Below, one piece after another: positions 12,801 to 22,454 of a stretch of DNA of 64,000 nucleotides. The stretch is taken from positions 4,433,019 to 4,497,018 of the forward strand of contig NC_092367.1 of NCBI RefSeq assembly GCF_030848805.1. The letters run 5' to 3'. A model generated the notes under the pieces. The model worked only from the letters and a program-made list of their open reading frames with translations, had not been told where the DNA came from and did no database searches. Origin of the DNA: Temnothorax longispinosus (Eukaryota > Arthropoda > Insecta > Hymenoptera > Formicidae). Numbering within the stretch: position 1 is the stretch's first letter; every line of letters starts with the position of its first letter. The position numbers were made by a program, and so were the translations under genes.

Positions 12801-15800
12801 TTTATAGCGGTACGCATCGTTTCGCCGACGTCGAAATTTCGGCAACGAGAGCGGAAGTGGATGCGATCGCCGCCGAGCAGGACAAGATATCATGCTATGA
12901 CGGATGCAATATACAGTTCACATCTGGTTCTACCGGTAGGCCCAAAGCCACGCTCATCTCGCACAGGAGTCTCGTAACCAACAGCAAAGAGGTGAGACCT
13001 ACAAACATTAAACAATTGCACCATAATTCGTTCCGTTCTAATTATTAATTAAATAATTAAAAATTATTTAAAATAACTCTGTTCTCTCAACTCATAAGAT
13101 AGCAGCAGAGGATAATGATCTAAAGTGATTTATCTGATTAATGAAATTTCTTTATCTTCACGGATGACCTAAGTTAAGTATGTTATACAAGTATGTTGTA
13201 TTTTATATCTTAGAGTTTGATTTTTCTGTTGGCAGGCTTCGCTAAGGGCGAAGATAACTATCGAGAACAAAATATGTTTAAACATGCCTCTCTTTCACGC
13301 GTTCGGCACGATAATGGGCGAATTGCTCACCTTCCATACGGGGAGTACCCTCGTCATGGAAGAACGCTCCTTTAATCCGGTAAAAACCTTGGAAGCGATA
13401 GCGCAAGAAAAGTGTGCTATAACGTATGGAACGCCAACTATGTGGGTAAGCAAGGACGAAACAGATGCATGCTAGATTGTTCGAAAATTTCCGTTTGATA
13501 TAGTTAGAAGTGACATATTTCACGATAAGATGCCGTTACAGAGATTGTATACAATTAATGTATTTAAATATGACAAACACTTCTAACGATGTATTATTGG
13601 CTAATTGTTAATAGTCTCGATAGTTAGTCGGGAGCCGTACGAGTACGCGATAAGCAATCGCTAGTCATGCTTGCAGAGCGGAATTTCAAATCGATAAAAC
13701 TTATGTGATTCATGAATAAATCCTACTAAACTAAGCCTTGTTATATTAGTCTCGCAAAGCGGTATTTTCTTTTTGAATTGCATTTTCGATATATCCATGT
13801 CACGCTGATAAGTAAAATTATCTCTCCATTTTTTGCCTGACAACTTTCATTATCATTGCGAAACTATAAAACTTTATTTATCACTATCTTTATCATTCAT
13901 CACTATTGTTATTATTTAAAAGAATAAAACGTATACATATACACTTGTCTATATAAAATGTTTAACTTACAAATTCTAGTAATTTATGATAAAATTAGCT
14001 AAAACTAATTTTTTTGTACAAAAAATAAGTAAACAATATAAAATATTTTTTTTTTTAATTGGCTGTATAGTTTTCTAGAAAAAAGGATTTTAAATGTTAC
14101 ATTAATCTTGACAATAATCTAATTAAAAATGACTATTCAAAATGACGGTAATAACTTGACTTGTTAATGATTTGACTTAAGTTTTATCGTTTTAATATCA
14201 ATTTATCAATGTACTTACGATTTCTATATCTTACTAATCAAAACATTGATTAAAGTGATTAACTATTGATGGCACGTGCCAGTAACGTCATAACCCGATA
14301 AAAACAGTCACGTCACATCCACGTCGAATCCACGTAATTTCGTCGAATCCACGTAGCAATAATATGGATCCACGTACTGTTTTTATCGGGAATTGATTTA
14401 TATATCAACGTTTTATAATATAAAATCATTACGTGCTATTGAGATTGTTGTAGCTAATAATTTTAACTGATCTCTCTTGAAGCAATTGCAAACACTTTGA
14501 CATGCTTGTTGCTTCCGGTTAGAACTTAATGACGGTAATGTTTGCTAGTTGTTATGAGAAACTCTATCCATGTTTATACACGTTCAATATTTTATAGGTA
14601 CATATAGACACACGCTGTTTTCATTTTCAAAACTATTTTTCTCAAAAACTGTCCGACAAACAGGAAAAAAATTGTTTTGCGTGGTTTACTTACTCAGTCA
14701 CCAGTTGCTGCAAATTTTATATAATGGCATTAAAAAAAAATTTTTTTTTTTTACCTATGTCCCCATTTTCTTTTCAGTTTATATTCGCATTTAGTTTCAT
14801 TCATGTATGATTTCACTAGGTGAACTTAATTGAGGCACAGCAACGATTGCAGCTACCGATGGGCAATCTTCAGGCAGGAATTACCGGTGGTGCACCCGCG
14901 TCTTCTGAACTCTTCAAACGAATTCGAAGCTTGCTTGGCTTCAATGATATGATGGTAAATTCAATCAAAGCCATAGCTCTTCACTTTGAACAATTATTAT
15001 CACAATCGTTATGATCACGGCGTTGTTTTTAGAAGAAAATTTTAATAATTGTATTATATATGTATATATGTATACATTTTACATATATGTATAATGTATA
15101 ATGTATATATTTAGATACTCTTATTTAAATCTCTGTATTAGATAAACTTTCAATTACAGAGTATATACGGCCTTACAGAAACCACAGCTATAGTATTTCA
15201 ATCGATTCGTGGAGAGGATAGGCACCTTACGGAGAACACCGTGGGTCATTTGGCGAATCATGTCGAAGCAATGGTATACGTCAATCTTTTATTTCTAGGA
15301 AATAGCTTCTTCTAGTTTTGATTTTCAAAGTTTTGTTATGCGCGTATTTTTTGACGTGTTAGATCGTCGATCAAAACGGTTTACCCGTCCGTTTTGGAGA
15401 GCCTGGCGAACTTTGGATTCGCGGGTACTGCAATATGTTGCGTTACTGGGACGACGAAGAAAACACGAAGAAAACTTTGACGGAGGACGGCTGGTTGAAA
15501 ACGGGCGATCAATTTGTCTTGCAGGAAAACGGATACGCTACTATAGTCGGACGACTCAAAGATATGCTTATTCGGGGAGGAGAAAATATTTTCCCTAAGG
15601 TGAGCTCGGTGTATGACCTGTATCGCACTCGCTATGTAATATATTTTATTTTTCGATACGTAGAAGAGAAAAAATCGAATTTAAAAATACTAAAAAAATT
15701 AGATGACATATTTTAGATTCTTTTTAAAAAATAGCAGGATCTAAATATTGTATTAAATTTCTAAAAAAAAATTGATCTGTTACTATAAATGATATAATTA

Positions 15801-16251
15801 TTCCAAATAAATTGCGTATATATAAACATGATTTTGAACCTTGCTTTATCGAAACAGAGTGAATTAACGTATACAAAATTTTTGGATTTAATTTTATTTA
15901 ATTTTATTATTTTATAAGAGTCCACTCATTTTGCATTTTTTTTTGCAGGAAATCGAGGATTTCCTGGTGACCCATCCTAAAGTAATGCAGGCGCAAGTTA
16001 TAGGAGCATATGACGAGGTCTTCGGAGAAGAGGTTTGTGCATGTATTCAACTTCGCGACGGTGCGACGATGACGAAGAATGAGCTGACGGATTATTGTAG
16101 AGGCAAAATAGCACATTTTAAAATACCGCGTTATGTAGAATTCGTTGATAAATATCCAAAGACCGCCACTGGGAAAATTCAGAAATTTCGTCTAAAACAA
16201 CAATTGGAAAACAGTGGTGTGATACCGGCAAGATCAATAAGACATTCATAA
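9795..16251 (+). CDS. ACSF2: ACSF2-type medium-chain acyl-CoA synthetase, probably mitochondrial, complete (8 exons)
   Basis: Activates a fatty acid to its CoA thioester by way of an acyl-adenylate (ANL superfamily). Exons: 9795-9897, 10900-11425, 12808-12991, 13236-13445, 14820-14954, 15160-15273, 15363-15599 and 15949-16251, giving 603 residues in one frame; human ACSF2 is about 615. Residues 1-60 are rich in Arg/Ser/His and nearly free of acidic residues, as in a mitochondrial presequence. Visible motifs are the ATP P-loop FTSGSTGRPK (247-256), YGLTETT (389-395), TGD (471-473), the hinge block GRLKDMLIRGGENIFP (487-502) and the catalytic lysine K579 in TATGKIQK. ELEYCLQKVGVKAIVSPDKF also matches ACSF2. 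After the P-loop lysine the usual Gly is Ala, which I believe also occurs in other insect ACSF2-like proteins. ATG 9795 sits 4 bp past an acceptor-like TTTTTTAG, so an upstream non-coding exon is possible. Confidence 0.93.
10900..11425 (+). CDS. ACSF2: ACSF2-like exon 2
   Basis: Encodes the N-terminal ANL subdomain, about residues 35-210, including KKGDRLGLWGPNDLEW and VVAINPAYQQNELEY. Acceptor TTGCAG, donor GTAAGA. Confidence 0.92.
12086..12207. mobile_element. 122-bp TIR element in ACSF2-like intron 2
   Basis: Sixteen-base perfect inverted ends, TATCCCACACAGCACA, include a TA target duplication. The interior is non-coding. The ends match those of the element at 16657-16743 at 12 of 14 positions after the TA. 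Confidence 0.75.
12808..12991 (+). CDS. ACSF2: ACSF2-like exon 3 (P-loop)
   Basis: Carries the ATP-binding motif FTSGSTGRPK. Acceptor TTTATAG, donor GTGAGA, exit phase 0. Confidence 0.92.
13236..13445 (+). CDS. ACSF2: ACSF2-like exon 4
   Basis: Residues 272-341, with NMPLFHAFGTIMGE and ITYGTPTMW. Acceptor TTGGCAG, donor GTAAGC. Confidence 0.92.
14294..14390. mobile_element. 97-bp TIR element in ACSF2-like intron 4
   Basis: Ends CCCGATAAAAACAGT and its exact complement at 14376-14390. The interior repeats CGTCGAATCCACGTA twice. No target duplication is clear. Confidence 0.7.
14820..14954 (+). CDS. ACSF2: ACSF2-like exon 5
   Basis: Residues 342-386, with AGITGGAPASSELFKRI. Acceptor CACTAG, donor GTAAAT. 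Confidence 0.9.
15160..15273 (+). CDS. ACSF2: ACSF2-like exon 6 (adenylate-binding YGLTETT)
   Basis: Residues 387-424. Acceptor ATTACAG, donor GTATAC. Confidence 0.9.
15363..15599 (+). CDS. ACSF2: ACSF2-like exon 7 (TGD and hinge)
   Basis: Residues 425-503, with GEPGELWIRGYCNMLRYW, WLKTGDQF and the RGGENIFP hinge. Acceptor TTAG, donor GTGAGC. Confidence 0.92.
15949..16251 (+). CDS. ACSF2: ACSF2-like exon 8 (C-terminal subdomain, stop)
   Basis: Residues 504-603 and TAA. Contains EEVCACIQLRDGA, KIAHFKIPRYVEFVD and the catalytic lysine motif TATGKIQK. Acceptor TTTTTTTTGCAG. Confidence 0.93.
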   Translation, partial: EIEDFLVTHPKVMQAQVIGAYDEVFGEEVCACIQLRDGATMTKNELTDYCRGKIAHFKIPRYVEFVDKYPKTATGKIQKFRLKQQLENSGVIPARSIRHS

Positions 16252-16275
16252 TTATTATAGAGATTAGACAATGAC

Positions 16276-16281
16276 AATAAA
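16276..16281 (+). terminator. Poly(A) signal AATAAA of the ACSF2-like gene
   Basis: AATAAA lies 25 bases after the stop codon. A second AATAAA at 16497-16502 is an alternative. Neither is proven to be used. Confidence 0.5.
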
Positions 16282-16609
16282 TTTTGAAGAAAATCTAATA
16301 AGAAAGAATTACAAATTTAATGACGATTATTGCGAGTTTAAGTAAGGAATTAATTTAAGAAGCTGATAATTAAGATTTTATTAAATATTAATTGTGCAAT
16401 TAATATTTAATTAAAATATTTTTGTCAACGTTGTATTTGTAAAAGTTTTTTAATCTTCTGCGGATGTTGAAATGTAATGTAAAATTATTTTGTTAGAATA
16501 AAATATAAAAAATTCAAATAGTTATTTTCTTAACTTTAATAACACCCTTTTATCTTATTAACACACTATTAATTTATAGAAAGGTGATAATTAATTACAA
16601 TTAATTATG

Positions 16610-16612
<3 letters not shown>

Positions 16613-16646
<34 letters not shown>

Positions 16647-16656
16647 GAATAATAAT
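16613..16656. repeat. (AAT)n microsatellite
   Basis: About 14 AAT/ATA units with one G interruption, directly abutting the TIR element at 16657. Confidence 0.95.
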
Positions 16657-16743
16657 CCCAGATAGCACAGCTGATCTTTATGAATTCAAAAAGATCTGAA
16701 TCTGATCTTTATGAATTCATAAAGATCAACTGTGCTATCTGGG
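16657..16743. mobile_element. 87-bp TIR element next to the microsatellite
   Basis: CCCAGATAGCACAG at the left end is mirrored at the right end. The interior repeats CTGATCTTTATGAATTCA twice. Non-coding, MITE-like. Confidence 0.75.
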
Positions 16744-17128
16744 AATAGATAATAATATACTTTATTGCAATTGAGCAAAAGGTAAGTAATATTGTACAAA
16801 TTAAATTATTAACCTGGGAACAGGCGCCTGATTTTTTATTGCATATTACCTAGGATAATTTTTACATCCTAAATTAAAAGTCATTAACATTTTTTTGAAA
16901 ATAAGTAAGGAGAAACCAAAAAGATATTTAAAAAACGAAAGAAGCACATAAAAATTACTGTAACGTAAGTTTAATGTTTTCGATACTGGGGTGTAAGAAT
17001 CCTAGGTGCCCGGTTACAAATAATTTACTGTTTATTGACAAATGCCCCGTTGGTAAAACAGTGATCTCGATGTATTCGTACATACATCGTAGTTCGTAGT
17101 CGCGGTCGTATTGCGGTCGTACTCACTA

Positions 17129-17134
17129 CTCAGT
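17129..17134 (+). promoter_or_regulatory. Candidate initiator of U2af38
   Basis: CTCAGT, an arthropod-type initiator (TCAGT core), lies 93 bp upstream of the ATG with no TATA box at the right spacing. Weak: the motif is short. Confidence 0.25.
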
Positions 17135-17222
17135 ATATTGCCGGATTTTTAAAAACGAAAAGCTCCGTTTTCTATCCTCCGAATAATCGTGACACGCTCG
17201 CGAGTCAGAGGATCTTCGGATC

Positions 17223-17266
17223 ATGGCCGAATATCTGGCGTCAATTTTCGGCACCGAAAAGGACAA
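17223..17266 (+). CDS. U2af38: U2af38 exon 1
   Basis: Encodes residues 1-14 and the first two bases of Lys15, which is completed across a 79-bp intron with donor GTAAGC. Confidence 0.95.
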
Positions 17267-18540
17267 GTAAGCGCCAGCCGGATCATGTTTTACGCCGTTG
17301 CTTTGTACGAAATAGGTTATGTAAGCTTATTTATTTCACTTTCAGAGTCAATTGCTCGTTTTATTTCAAGATAGGCGCCTGTCGACACGGAGATCGATGC
17401 TCGCGAATTCACAACAAGCCGACTTTTAGTCAGGTAAGATACTTCCTGATCTTTTTTACATAATAATTTGCATATCGCAATGTTTATATTCTAATCGACG
17501 TATAAAATACATCTTATCGACGTATAAAACGACATATATTGAAATTTTTCGACTAAATATGTTTTTCTGCCGCGACTCTGGTAATTTTTCAACATTATTT
17601 TAAAATATATTAGGATTTATATACCAGTACTTTTGTCTAAAAAATGTACGTATTATATTTCAACATAAATTAACTGAAAAAACTACGGTTCAAATGGACC
17701 GAAGAAAGTAATAAAAGTAAACCTAAGTTTATTATTATGTGATTGTATCGTTTACGCAAGTCTGTGTTCTTCAGACGTGTCTACTGCAGAATCTTTACGT
17801 AAACCCTCAGAATTCTGCGAAAAGCGCAGATGGATCTCATTGTAAGTATTGAGCCTTAATAAGAGTATCAAGTACTGTACAAGAAGAGCGTTACGCAGTT
17901 TGGAACGTATACATATATATTTTACACGACAGTGGTTGCGAACGTATCTGACGAGGAGATGCAGGAGCATTATGACAATTTTTTCGAGGACGTTTTCATC
18001 GAGTGCGAGGACAAGTACGGCGAGATCGAAGAGATGAACGTGTGCGACAATCTCGGCGATCACCTGGTCGGAAACGTTTACATTAAGTTCCGCAGGGAGG
18101 AAGATGCGGAGAGGGCGGTCAACGATCTGAACAATCGTTGGTTCGGCGGCAGGCCGGTTTACGCCGAGCTCTCGCCCGTCACCGATTTCCGCGAGGCATG
18201 CTGTCGCCAGTATGAAATGGGGTAAATTTGTGAGCTTAAGCGCGATTTACACAGCGCATAAATAAATAGGCACGAAATTGTATACGCGAAATTGTGTGCG
18301 TTTAGCGAGTGCACGCGCTCTGGATTTTGTAACTTCATGCACTTGAAGCCGATATCCCGGGAGCTCCGCCGGTACTTGTACAGCCGTAAGAAGGGCAAGG
18401 GTCGATCGAGGTCACGATCGAGATCGCGAGGTCGCGACCGCAGGAGGAAGTCCCGATCCAGGGATAGAAGATCCAGATCTAAAGATCGGCGCAAGGGAAG
18501 AGACGAGAAGGGCAGGGATGGCCGATCTGGTCGCTATTAA
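17223..18540 (+). CDS. U2af38: U2 snRNP auxiliary factor small subunit (U2af38 / U2AF1), complete (5 exons)
   Basis: The small subunit of U2AF recognises the AG of 3' splice sites during early spliceosome assembly in the nucleus. Exons: 17223-17266, 17346-17433, 17775-17841, 17933-18221 and 18306-18540, giving 240 residues, the same length as human U2AF1. In order: MAEYLASIFGTEKDK; a first CCCH zinc finger (C18, C27, C33, H37); a U2AF-homology RRM (about 43-147) with EEMNVCDNLGDHLVGNVY and VKF/IKFRREEDAE-type motifs; a second CCCH finger (C157, C165, C171, H175); and an Arg/Ser-rich tail (about 190-240). S34 and Q159 match human S34 and Q157, positions recurrently mutated in human myeloid disease. 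Introns are short (79, 341, 91 and 84 bp). LLQNLYVNPQNSAKSADGSH is as in fly U2af38. Confidence 0.98.
17346..17433 (+). CDS. U2af38: U2af38 exon 2 (first CCCH finger)
   Basis: Residues 15-44, from VNCSFYFKIGACRHGDRC to PTFSQ. Acceptor TTTCAG, donor GTAAGA. Confidence 0.96.
17775..17841 (+). CDS. U2af38: U2af38 exon 3
   Basis: Residues 45-66 (TCLLQNLYVNPQNSAKSADG). Acceptor TTCTTCAG, donor GTAAGT, splitting the Leu67 codon. Confidence 0.95.
17933..18221 (+). CDS. U2af38: U2af38 exon 4 (RRM/UHM)
   Basis: Residues 67-162, the core of the U2AF-homology motif up to QYEM. Acceptor CGACAG, donor GTAAAT. Confidence 0.96.
18306..18540 (+). CDS. U2af38: U2af38 exon 5 (second CCCH finger and RS tail)
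   Basis: Residues 163-240 and TAA. ECTRSGFCNFMHLKPISREL completes the finger; the rest is Arg/Ser/Lys-rich. Acceptor GTTTAG. Confidence 0.96.
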
Positions 18541-18546
18541 AATAAA
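18541..18546 (+). terminator. AATAAA directly after the U2af38 stop
   Basis: A canonical hexamer abuts the stop codon. If used, the 3' UTR would be only 15-30 bases, so a later site may be the real one. Confidence 0.3.
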
Positions 18547-18562
18547 ATTATATTCATACACT

Positions 18563-18718
18563 TAAGCCGATATTCATAGTCAGATCTTATATTTAAGATC
18601 GTCTTAAGTTTATCTTTAGATGCTGACAACTGACAACTCGTTTCATTGGTTACGGAGTATTTAAAGATGAACTTAAGACGATCTTATATATAAGATCTGA
18701 CTATGAATACCGGCCTTA
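18563..18718. mobile_element. 156-bp foldback MITE in the likely U2af38 3' UTR
   Basis: Both ends run inward as TAAG(G)CCGRTATTCATAGTC followed by AGATCTTATATTTAAGATCG-like sequence, so about 55 bases pair on each side of a 45-bp centre. The outer TA fits a TA target duplication. Non-coding. Confidence 0.8.
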
Positions 18719-19964
18719 GATTTAGTTTCTTGTTAATCCCAATTCTATTTAATTTCAACAAATTACATAAATTATTCCTTTATTATCAAACAAATAACAG
18801 ACCGAAGGTTTCTGTAAAAGATTTTCTGTCTAATTGATAATTTTTTTTCCGTTTTATTTTCCTCGTTCAATATCGAATTGCTGTGGTATTGTGACACGAG
18901 TTCTGTAATAACGGTATAGACGGCAGCACCAATTCATTGATGGCTAAAAAAATACAGTATTGTATTTTTACGAGATGTATTTTTTTTTTGTTTCTATATC
19001 TCATTTAAGATAGATAATGTATAGGTGCTCAAATTTTTAGTTTTTACATTAAAATATTGGGAAAAGTATTTTTTGTCGGTGTTCTGATTTCCCTCTTTCC
19101 TACTTAAAAAAGAAATATATGTTAAAGATAGTAAAACCTAAATATATATTTAGTATAAATGATTAATTAGGCAATTTATACATTTACACTTTTTTCTTTT
19201 TCTTTTTTTAAAAACGAGAGTAATGGAGTTTTTTAAATCTTGATGCATTAATGAATTAAATAATTGTACGTTTTTTATTCTAGTGATATTTTGGAGGTAG
19301 CAATGTTTATTTCTAAAATACAAACGCGCGCGCGGATATAAAATCTATATAAAAATTCTTCTCTTTTTATCAATTTTTCTTCTTCAATATTTCCTACTAG
19401 AAAGTTGTATGCTTGCCACAAGATGTCACTTGTAGCATCTTGTACCGTTAAGTTTTATTTTTAGTCGCTATACTGTTACTACATAAAAAATTATTTCAAC
19501 CATGAACCATTACTTGAGAAACAGCATTAGTTTATAAAAACTAATTTGTTTAACAACTTATATAAATTGTAAAGTTTATATAAAACTATCTCATATAAAA
19601 AAAGATATAGATTTTTACGAGGTATTTAATAAAGTTATGTCGTATTATATATTACATTCGGTCGCAATAAAAATTCTTATATAAATTTTATATATTCCAA
19701 AAATATAAATTTGCGATAGAACAAAATTCTGGAGTAACTTCCAACAGTAGACAAGCGAATTTCTTCCTAATGATAGTAACTTGCAATCTTTGCGCGGTGG
19801 GGCTATTCGCGAGCCAAGTTTATCCCCTTTTGTTCTTATTTTAATCGGTACCCGCGCATATTCCTTGTCTCGTGCCGACCAACTGTTGCTCAACAAGTTG
19901 TTGTTGAAAGATGACGCGAAGGTGCGGCGGGCGTGCGCGCAGCCAAGCAAGAATAGTAAGAAAA

Positions 19965-20047
19965 AAAATTGGAAGGCAGTGGAAAAAGGAAGAAGGGAAG
20001 AGGAAAGAGAAAAAACGCAGCGGAGAGAGAGAAGGAGAGAGAGAGAG
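19965..20047. repeat. Purine-rich low-complexity tract
   Basis: About 80 bases almost entirely A and G on the plus strand, ending in (GA)n. Confidence 0.9.
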
Positions 20048-21390
20048 CGCGCCGACGGTTTTTCAAGGAGAATCACGTCTCTTCTCGAAATCGGCTCATC
20101 CGAGGCACGTGTTTCGGCTGGGCCTAATTGGCAGGGCTCTCGGGGCCTCTTACCTCGCTTGCAAGACTCCGAACGGGCGTGTATTACCGCAGCAGATGGT
20201 GGTCGTGATTGCAGCTGCCTCCGACGAACACCTGCCTTCTGCTTTGGACGGCTATCGGAATACCGATGCCTGTTCTCTTCGTTGCCACGCACTCGCTACG
20301 CCGTCGTTTATCTCGCTTTCGAGATTTATCTCCGTCAGCTCCGCGCTATCACCCTTTCTGGAAAAAAAAATGATAATAGTCGCGGCCAGAAAGATCAATA
20401 TGCAACGAGTCGTAGTCGATTTTATTAACGCGCGTACATTCGTGCTGAGAAAAACGCCCGCAATATTAGCATACTACCTTAATATGGCTACATAAAACAT
20501 GGACGATTCCGTTAAACATGTACATAATTATTCGTTTGCGTCCATACGTGGAATTCGATTATGGATGAGCTGTAAATGCATCGCGGTTGTCCGTCATGGT
20601 TTAGCTATAATGCGTTACAGCCCCGCGAGTACGGTGTTTTTTCAAATATTTCCATATATTTTTATAACGTCATACATTAAATAAAACGCGCCCGTAAATG
20701 TTATCGCACTTCCAAGTTGATTTGAATGCGAATCCCTAAAAACATATATGCATATCCCATATCGAATATGTACACCGTAACAAATTTTATTGTTGAAAAT
20801 TTACGGTTGGATTTCCTTGACCGCGGTTGCAAATTTTATTAACCAGAGAAAAGGGTTGATTTTCATTTAATAATGCCATATCTCGAAAATAATAGGATAA
20901 CAGAATTATTATATCTCTAAAAGCTTCTTCCTCGAAATTTTATAAATGAAAAAATTCTTTTTAAATATATTAAACAATATATTTATAAATCTGAAAAGAT
21001 AATAATTTTTATAAATAATAAGTGCCTACAGACGATATCAATCAGAATCAATTAGTTCTTGGTTAATTTCCATTTATTAATTTCGACACTGATTCGATAA
21101 TTCAAACATTGTTTCAACTAAATTTTCCTTCCTCCGAGATAAATTCCGCCAGGAGTTTATAATTCATTCACGCGCATATTTGAAATTTCATGAGGTGAGA
21201 GCGGAAAAAGATTCTCCAGGACGTCGATACGCGTTGCAAATTGAAAACTGAGCTAGAACTAGGCATAATAGTCCGCGAGCGGGCCATCTGAATACCATAA
21301 TTAATCCTGGCAATCCGCCAGAACATCCTGGAACATCCCACAAAGGAGATACTCGTTTTCTGTACCACCAGGCACAAATGACGGGAGGTG

Positions 21391-21433
21391 AAAAGGAGAA
21401 GAGAAAGAGAAAGAGAGAGAGAGAAAGAGAAAA
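21391..21433. repeat. (GA)n-rich tract
   Basis: GA/GAAA units over about 43 bases. Confidence 0.9.
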
Positions 21434-22430
21434 TCGGCTCTCGGAATATGAAAATCGTAGAAAATCGCGCGTCCGTCGAACGAAGTCCAACGAGAACAAT
21501 GGACAGCCATGACCGCGATTTCCCTCGTCAGGGAAACGAGCTAACGAGCTGTCAAACGTCACCGAGCCGGAAGGGCCCGGGTGTTGTTAAATCTCGGTGG
21601 CACGGCGACGGACGCGCATCTTCGATCGGCCGCCCCGCGAACCGAGCCTTCCGGAACAGGACGTGTCCCCCGTCTTCCGCTAACTGGGCGACGGAGATTG
21701 GCAATTACACCCGCCGAGATCGATTTGATATTGAAAACTGGAAACGTTTCAAATGGCAATCGGGGGGAATCTCGATTCTCGAGTGCCACGACGCGCGCGA
21801 CGGTGAGACGCGAACAAAACGCAAAACGGTTCGGATCCAATCGGGATTCTTCTTATTATTTCACGAACGTCGTCATAACGTTAACGTTAACGTCGACGAG
21901 GCAATCTTAATCAATGAATCGTATTATCGTTCGTTAATTATTCTCCGCTTCTCTGCTCTGCCGTTTTTAACGAGCGGATAAATCGACTTAACGGCAGTGC
22001 TATACGCGAAAATTGCAATCGAACGTCAAGCGCGTTGCCTTTGCGACGTAAATGATTTATGAAAGCGAGGGGAAAAGCGAGGGTCGTCGAAGAGAGCCAT
22101 TCCATAAAATACGGATAACTGCGTGTCGAACAACGGCGAGAGGAACGGGTGGAGGAGGAGGAGGGAGCGGGGAGGGCGCCTTTCAATCCCACTGTATGAG
22201 ACGACTCTCGTTCGATGGTGGAGAGAAAAAAAAAACGTTTCACGGGGCCATTTAATCGCGAGGTCCGAGTGCCGCCTGCGAAAGGGCCGAACTGATGGCT
22301 CTGAAAAAAGATGGGCAGGCCCCTCCGAAATTCGATCACCGCTGGATCCTGATGGCGTGCGTCGCGCTGTTGATCTTGCAGGTGATCTGCACAAAGACGA
22401 GGAGCCGCGGTAGCTACATCCGGCGGTTGC

Positions 22431-22454
22431 ATCTCTCTCTCTCTCTCTCTCTCT
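22431..22454. repeat. (TC)12 microsatellite
   Basis: Uninterrupted TC dinucleotides followed by an A run. Confidence 0.95.

Larger units (their letters stand above)
16252..17222. other. Intergenic region ACSF2-like to U2af38
   Basis: AT-rich with no coding sequence. It contains the ACSF2-like 3' UTR, an (AAT)n microsatellite with a TIR element at its end, and the U2af38 promoter and 5' UTR in the last few hundred bases. Confidence 0.75.
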
